From assembly GCA_964498125.1 (NCBI GenBank), contig CAZCGE010000020.1, positions 1 through 56,220 on the forward strand: a stretch of 56,220 bases of DNA. Reading direction: 5' to 3'. The notes beneath the pieces were generated by a model that saw only the letters and a program-made list of their open reading frames with translations, searched no databases and was not told where the DNA came from. Positions within the stretch are counted from its first letter, which is position 1, and every line of letters starts with the position of its first letter. Source of the stretch: CAMDBL01 sp964498125 (lineage in GTDB: Bacteria > Pseudomonadota > Alphaproteobacteria > Rhizobiales > Hyphomicrobiaceae). The position numbers were made by a program, and so were the translations under genes. Below are positions 52,516 to 56,220 of this stretch, piece by piece.

Positions 52516-53736
52516 ATGTACCGCGTATGGCGTAGCATTATAGCCCTTGGCCGCATTGCGGCCTTTCTCGTTGCCCTGCCGTTCCTTCTCATATCCTCGA
52601 ACGCTTTCGCACAAAGTTCTGTTGGGCTGCCGATGAACGCAGCGACAGGCCGTTCTCTGGCCGACGCTGTGACCCAGAACCTCAACGAACTCATCGACCA
52701 GCAAGTGCTAACCAACCCGGGCACCAGCGCGCCGGCCGGCGGCAGACCTGGGGGCGGCGCCGCCCAGCTTGGCGGTCCGCGCATGAACGCCAACGGCCCC
52801 GGAGCAGGTGGCACCGCTGCCGTGACTGGCGCCCTGGCCGCCGGCGCCATGCCGACCGGCCGGTTGCGGACCTCCGAGCATGACGGGCTCAAGCCAACTT
52901 CGGAGTTTAGGTTCGACTACAAGACGAACGAGGCGTCGGCGTTCGCCAACGTCGTGTACACGGCTCCAGGTACTGTGATGGGTGGACAGCTCAAATTCAG
53001 CGGCCTCGCGGGATCCAATTGGGTTTCACTCGATCTGAAGTCCAATAAGTATGCCGTCCTGGACCCGGACCAGTTCGCCAATGCGGATAACGAGTCGTTC
53101 TTCGCTGGCGGGACGGTCCTATGGGCATCGCGAGGCACGTATGCTCTGGCGTCCTTGGTTGGCTTCTGGGGTGAAACCAAGCTGGTTGATAGCGTCGACG
53201 ACTGCGGCCCTTGCAGGATCAATCGATACGAGTTCAACACGTCGGGTTTCATGGGCACCGCGGCTGCCGGCAGGGTTTTTGATCTGGCGGGAGCGTCCGG
53301 ACCCAAGCTCGATCTGCGAGGCTCGGTCAGCTACATTCAGAATATCGGCGACCGCTTCGCGACCGTCACTCACGACGCCGACGGCTCGGTAATCCCCCTT
53401 GCTGCGCAAAAATACACGTTCTCGACCTGGACGGGAACGGCCGGCGTGACGCTCTTCACGAACATGACGCTGCAGAACAATGCTCTCTTGCGTCCCTACA
53501 TACAGGCCCTCGTCCGGCAGGAATGGGATTACCGCAACCAAATCCACACCATAGAATTCGGCGGCGCGGATCTGGGAACATTTCGCTTTCAGCAGGCTCA
53601 CTTGTACGGCGGACTGAGCGCTGGCTTGACCTATAACTTGGACAAGATGACGCTGGGCGCCGCGGTCTACACCGAGTTGTCTGGCGATGAACTCAGCCTC
53701 GGTGGCCGCGTCGGAGTGTCTTGGAAACTGAATTAG
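52516..53736 (+). CDS. Outer-membrane barrel protein (autotransporter-domain-like)
   Basis: 406 residues. Signal peptide: VALPFLLISSNAFAQ. Residues 38-110 are a flexible Gly/Pro/Ala linker; from about 130 onward the protein is made of alternating strands with aromatic girdles (for example WVSLDLKSNKYAVL, LYGGLSAGLTYNLDKMTLGA), and it ends RVGVSWKLN in the manner of outer-membrane barrels. A Cys pair DDCGPC lies in a loop. Either an autotransporter C-terminal barrel without its passenger or a free-standing barrel. ATG 52516 follows GGGGGAG. Confidence 0.8.
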   Translation: MYRVWRSIIALGRIAAFLVALPFLLISSNAFAQSSVGLPMNAATGRSLADAVTQNLNELIDQQVLTNPGTSAPAGGRPGGGAAQLGGPRMNANGPGAGGTAAVTGALAAGAMPTGRLRTSEHDGLKPTSEFRFDYKTNEASAFANVVYTAPGTVMGGQLKFSGLAGSNWVSLDLKSNKYAVLDPDQFANADNESFFAGGTVLWASRGTYALASLVGFWGETKLVDSVDDCGPCRINRYEFNTSGFMGTAAAGRVFDLAGASGPKLDLRGSVSYIQNIGDRFATVTHDADGSVIPLAAQKYTFSTWTGTAGVTLFTNMTLQNNALLRPYIQALVRQEWDYRNQIHTIEFGGADLGTFRFQQAHLYGGLSAGLTYNLDKMTLGAAVYTELSGDELSLGGRVGVSWKLN

Positions 53737-53781
53737 GGGTCGGCGTCCGGCGCTCGGTCACCTCATGCGACCGATCAGGTG

Positions 53782-53908
53782 ACGAGTCCCGGAACCCAGC
53801 ACAAGACTCGCGCGAAGCGCACAATGTATCGAGTGCTGCCCACGCTTCTTCCACTGGGTTCTCGGTCTCGCTCGGCCTGAAGTGGCCTCGCTCGCCCGGA
53901 ACGACGAG
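53782..53908. repeat. Second, diverged CCGGAACCCAGC-family palindrome
   Basis: CCCGGAACCCAGCAC (about 53788-53802) and CTGGGTTCTCGG (about 53853-53864) match the inner arms of the element at 32790-32970, and the spacer between them (AAGA, GCGAAGC, ATCG) aligns too. It fills most of the 242-base gap between the barrel gene and uvrC. Confidence 0.8.
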
Positions 53909-53978
53909 TGTGCATTGGATCGCCCTGCGGCTCGCCCATGGGCTGGACCTGCCGGCTCGGCTCGATTACCTCTTCCCC

Positions 53979-56054
53979 ATGCCGATCGAGAACACGCGCG
54001 AGGAGCCGGCGGGGCCGGCGGCCAACGAGCCAAGCGAGGCGCTGCCAGCGCCCCCCTCCGGCCCCGACGTCATCGCCGCCTATCTCAAGACCCTGCCAGC
54101 CGCGCCGGGCGTCTACCGCATGCTCGATGCGAAGGGCGAGGTGATCTACGTCGGCAAGGCGAGGAGCCTCAAGGCGCGGGTCTCGAATTACGCGCGCGCG
54201 GCCGGCCACACCAACCGCATCGCCCGCATGATCTTCGCCACCGCGTCGATGGAGTTCGTCACGGTGCGCACCGAGGCCGAGGCGCTGCTGCTGGAAGCCA
54301 ACCTGATCAAGCGCTTCCGGCCGCGCTTCAATGTTTTGCTGCGCGACGACAAGTCGTTCCCCTACATCCTGATCTCGCGCGATCATGCCGCGCCGCAGAT
54401 CATGAAGCATCGTGGCGCGCGCAGCCGCAAGGGCGACTATTTCGGACCGTTCGCTTCCGCCGGCGCGGTCGGGCGCACCATCAACATGCTGCAGCGCGCG
54501 TTCCTGCTGCGCTCGTGCTCGGACAGTGTCTACGAGAGCCGCACGCGGCCCTGCCTGCTGCACCAGATCAAGCGCTGCTCGGCGCCCTGCACCGGCGAGA
54601 TTTCGCCGGAGGACTACAGCGCGCTGGTCGAGGAGGCCGTCCGTTTTCTCACCGGCGAGAGCCAGAACGTGCGGCAGATGTACCAACAGCTCATGGAAAC
54701 GGCGGCCGAGGCGCTGGAGTTCGAGCGCGCCGCCAAATTCCGCAACCGGTTGTGGGCCTTGGCGCACGTCACCGCCGACCAGTCGATCAATCCCGACGGC
54801 GTCGAGGAGGCCGACGTGTTCGCCGCCCACCAGGACGGCGGCCAGACCTGCGTGCAGGTGTTCTTCTTCAGGACAGGCCAGAACTGGGGCAACCGCGCTT
54901 ATTATCCCAAGGCCGACCGGTCGCTGCCCGTCGAGGAGGTGCTCGACAGCTTCATCGCCCAGTTCTACGACGACAAACCGGTGCCGCGCCTGATCCTGAT
55001 CTCGCACGAGATCGCCAATCGCGAGCTGCTGGCCGAGGCGCTTAGCCTCAAGGCCGAGCGCAAGGTCGAGATCCGCGTGCCGCAGCGGGGCACCAAGATC
55101 GGCCTCGTCGAGCATGCCTTGCAGAACGCGCGCGAGGCGCTTGGCCGCAAGCTTGCGGAGAGCTCCTCGCAGCGGATTCTGCTCGATGGGCTGGCTGAGC
55201 GCTTCGGGCTGGCGCGGCCGCCGCGCCGCATCGAGGTGTTCGACAACAGCCATATCATGGGCACCAACGCGGTTGGCGCCATGATCGTCGCCGGCCCCGA
55301 CGGCTTCGTGAAGGGCCAGTACAGGAAATTCAACATCAAGTCGGTGGAGATCACGCCCGGCGACGACTACGCCATGATGAGCGAGGTGCTGACGCGGCGA
55401 TTCAAGCGGCTGGTTACGGGGTCAGATCCTGCGGACATCGGGGTCAGACCCCGCGGGTCTGACCCCATCGCCGCCGGGGCCGAACTGGAGACGAGCGACG
55501 CGGCGGCTGTGGCGAATAGCAAGATCGCGCCGGGTGCCATGGGGTCAGACCCGCAGGGTCTGACCCCGGACGCCGACGCCGACACCCCCTTCCCCGACCG
55601 TCCCGACCTGGTTCTGATCGACGGCGGGCTCGGCCAGCTCGGCATCGCCCGCCAGGTGCTGTCCGAGCTGGGGCTCGCCGATATCGCCCTGATTGGCGTC
55701 GCCAAGGGGCCCGACCGCGATGCCGGCCGCGAGCATTTCCACATTCCTGGCCGCGCCGCGCCGATCATGCTCGAGCCGCGCGATCCGGTACTCTATTTCG
55801 TGCAGCGGCTGCGCGACGAGGCGCACCGCTTCGCTATCGGCACGCACCGCGCCAAGCGATCGAAAGCGCTCGGTATCAATCCGCTCGACGACATTGCCGG
55901 CATCGGGCCGACGCGCAAGCGCGCGCTGTTGCGGCATTTCGGAACGCTAAAAGAAATCGAGCGCGCGTCAATCGCGGATCTTGCGCGCGTGCCCGGAATC
56001 AACGCCGAGACCGCACGAAAGATTTTCGATTTCTTCCACGAAGCGCGCGGCTAG
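53979..56054 (+). CDS. uvrC: Excinuclease ABC subunit C with repeat-derived insert
   Basis: 691 residues. The GIY-YIG nuclease is APGVYRMLDAKGEVIYVGKA (residues 42-61); the UVR domain is QQLMETAAEALEFERAAKFR; the RNase H-like nuclease starts IEVFDNSHIMGTNAVGAMIV; and two helix-hairpin-helix motifs end the protein (IAGIGPTRKRALLRHFG, ARVPGINAETARKI). UvrC makes both cuts in nucleotide excision repair. Between LTRRFKRLV and PDLVLIDGGLGQL about 45 residues are inserted, including GVRPRGSDP and GSDPQGLTP coded by palindromes at 55440 and 55541. ATG 53979 gives the normal start. Confidence 0.96.
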   Translation: MPIENTREEPAGPAANEPSEALPAPPSGPDVIAAYLKTLPAAPGVYRMLDAKGEVIYVGKARSLKARVSNYARAAGHTNRIARMIFATASMEFVTVRTEAEALLLEANLIKRFRPRFNVLLRDDKSFPYILISRDHAAPQIMKHRGARSRKGDYFGPFASAGAVGRTINMLQRAFLLRSCSDSVYESRTRPCLLHQIKRCSAPCTGEISPEDYSALVEEAVRFLTGESQNVRQMYQQLMETAAEALEFERAAKFRNRLWALAHVTADQSINPDGVEEADVFAAHQDGGQTCVQVFFFRTGQNWGNRAYYPKADRSLPVEEVLDSFIAQFYDDKPVPRLILISHEIANRELLAEALSLKAERKVEIRVPQRGTKIGLVEHALQNAREALGRKLAESSSQRILLDGLAERFGLARPPRRIEVFDNSHIMGTNAVGAMIVAGPDGFVKGQYRKFNIKSVEITPGDDYAMMSEVLTRRFKRLVTGSDPADIGVRPRGSDPIAAGAELETSDAAAVANSKIAPGAMGSDPQGLTPDADADTPFPDRPDLVLIDGGLGQLGIARQVLSELGLADIALIGVAKGPDRDAGREHFHIPGRAAPIMLEPRDPVLYFVQRLRDEAHRFAIGTHRAKRSKALGINPLDDIAGIGPTRKRALLRHFGTLKEIERASIADLARVPGINAETARKIFDFFHEARG
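55418..55466. repeat. Half plus full GGGGTCAGACCC palindrome in uvrC
   Basis: A half copy GGGGTCAGATCC (55418-55429) is followed by a full 27-base copy at 55440-55466 with perfect 12-base arms and centre CGC. Residues coded are TGSDPA and GVRPRGSDP, in two different frames of the element. Confidence 0.9.
55541..55567. repeat. Second full palindrome in uvrC
   Basis: A 27-base copy with perfect 12-base arms and centre GCA. It reads GSDPQGLTP in the uvrC frame, the second open frame of the element. It is 75 bases from the previous copy; the segment between is Ala-rich and also absent from usual UvrC proteins. Confidence 0.9.
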
Positions 56055-56080
56055 GCCACTTTTTGTTTAAGCATGCTCCG

Positions 56081-56220
56081 TCAACCACCAATCTGCTTGA
56101 TGCCGGCCTTGGTGATGATGTCCTTGAACATCGCCACCTCCTTGGTGATGCGCGCCATGTGGCCTTTACCGTCCTTCGCGGTCACCTCGAAACCCGCTTG
56201 CGTCAGCTTTTGGCGCATTT
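56081..56220 (-). CDS. Bug-family (TTT) solute-binding protein, C-terminal fragment
   Basis: The minus strand from 56218 to TGA 56083-56081 encodes MRQKLTQAGFEVTAKDGKGH, then MARITKEVAMFKDIITKAGI and KQIGG. This matches the C-terminal end of tripartite tricarboxylate transporter (Bug/TctC) substrate-binding proteins, which end in MxxxVxxAGIKxI. The gene continues beyond the window. It is convergent with uvrC. Confidence 0.85.
   Translation of the reverse strand, partial: MRQKLTQAGFEVTAKDGKGHMARITKEVAMFKDIITKAGIKQIGG

Overview
The window is a GC-rich, densely coded chromosomal segment of an alphaproteobacterium. The evidence for this is the aa3 oxidase gene order ctaC-ctaD-ctaB-coxF-ctaG-ctaE-DUF983-SURF1, the IalB, TIGR02186 and DUF983 families, a bacterial ETF-beta lysine methyltransferase homologue, and purE-purK next to YdcH-type (DUF465) proteins. 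A member of the Rhodospirillales/Reyranella/Hyphomicrobiales side is plausible, but genus cannot be read from the sequence. No rRNA, tRNA, CRISPR array or prophage is visible.

Layout. 1-140 is the tail of an IS630-type transposase with its right end. 210-1177 is a divergent TetR/membrane-protein pair with two matching operator palindromes. 1279-9155 holds a saccharopine-dehydrogenase-like enzyme, a TIGR02186/TauE pair, an EamA transporter, MeaB GTPase, DoxX, a MetE-like methyltransferase and an SMP-30 lactonase. 9231-9840 is a BrnT-type toxin with an HTH antitoxin. 9979-14835 holds an acyl-CoA synthetase, a Pro/Ala-rich exported protein, an unrecognised protein, a lipoprotein and two short YdcH-like proteins (one of only 58 codons). 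14965-17544 is purE-purK and an SDR enzyme. 17742-24553 (minus) is the complete cytochrome c oxidase operon. 25068-35426 holds IalB, then a minus-strand run: glutathionyl-hydroquinone reductase, acyl-CoA dehydrogenase-like protein, MDR dehydrogenase, two RNA methyltransferases, a ThDP enzyme, an EamA transporter, an amidase and a TerB-DnaJ protein. 35640-42432 is a TRAP transporter (dctQ-dctM-dctP) divergent from a fused HyuA-HyuB/5-oxoprolinase. 43207-49997 holds acsA, DUF1761, two tandem ParDE modules (one toxin frameshifted), an ETF-beta methyltransferase homologue, an EVE protein, a membrane protein and rlmN. 50170-56220 holds a TauD/TfdA dioxygenase, a secreted caspase-like protein divergent from an outer-membrane barrel, uvrC, and the end of a Bug-type solute-binding protein.

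The most distinctive feature is a family of short palindromes with a TCTGAC/GTCAGA core. Full copies are about 25-27 bp with arms GGGGTCAGACCC/GGGTCTGACCCC or GGTGTCTGACC/GGTCAGACACC. They lie between genes, including twice inside the cox operon, and also in frame inside three protein genes: uvrC, a 23S-rRNA-type methyltransferase and the oxoprolinase. The oxoprolinase also carries a second, unrelated CTCTCCCC/GGGGAGAG inverted repeat in frame. Two further palindrome families occur: a CCGGAACCCAG/CTGGGTTC type (two copies) and a GGCGGGTTA/TAACCCGCC type. No REP-associated transposase is in the window, so any mobility would be supplied in trans.

Functional links that can be argued: TRAP transporter plus oxoprolinase as uptake and ring opening of a 5-oxoproline or hydantoin-like compound; the cox block as a complete oxidase assembly line; AcsA for acetate; MeaB for a B12-dependent mutase encoded elsewhere.
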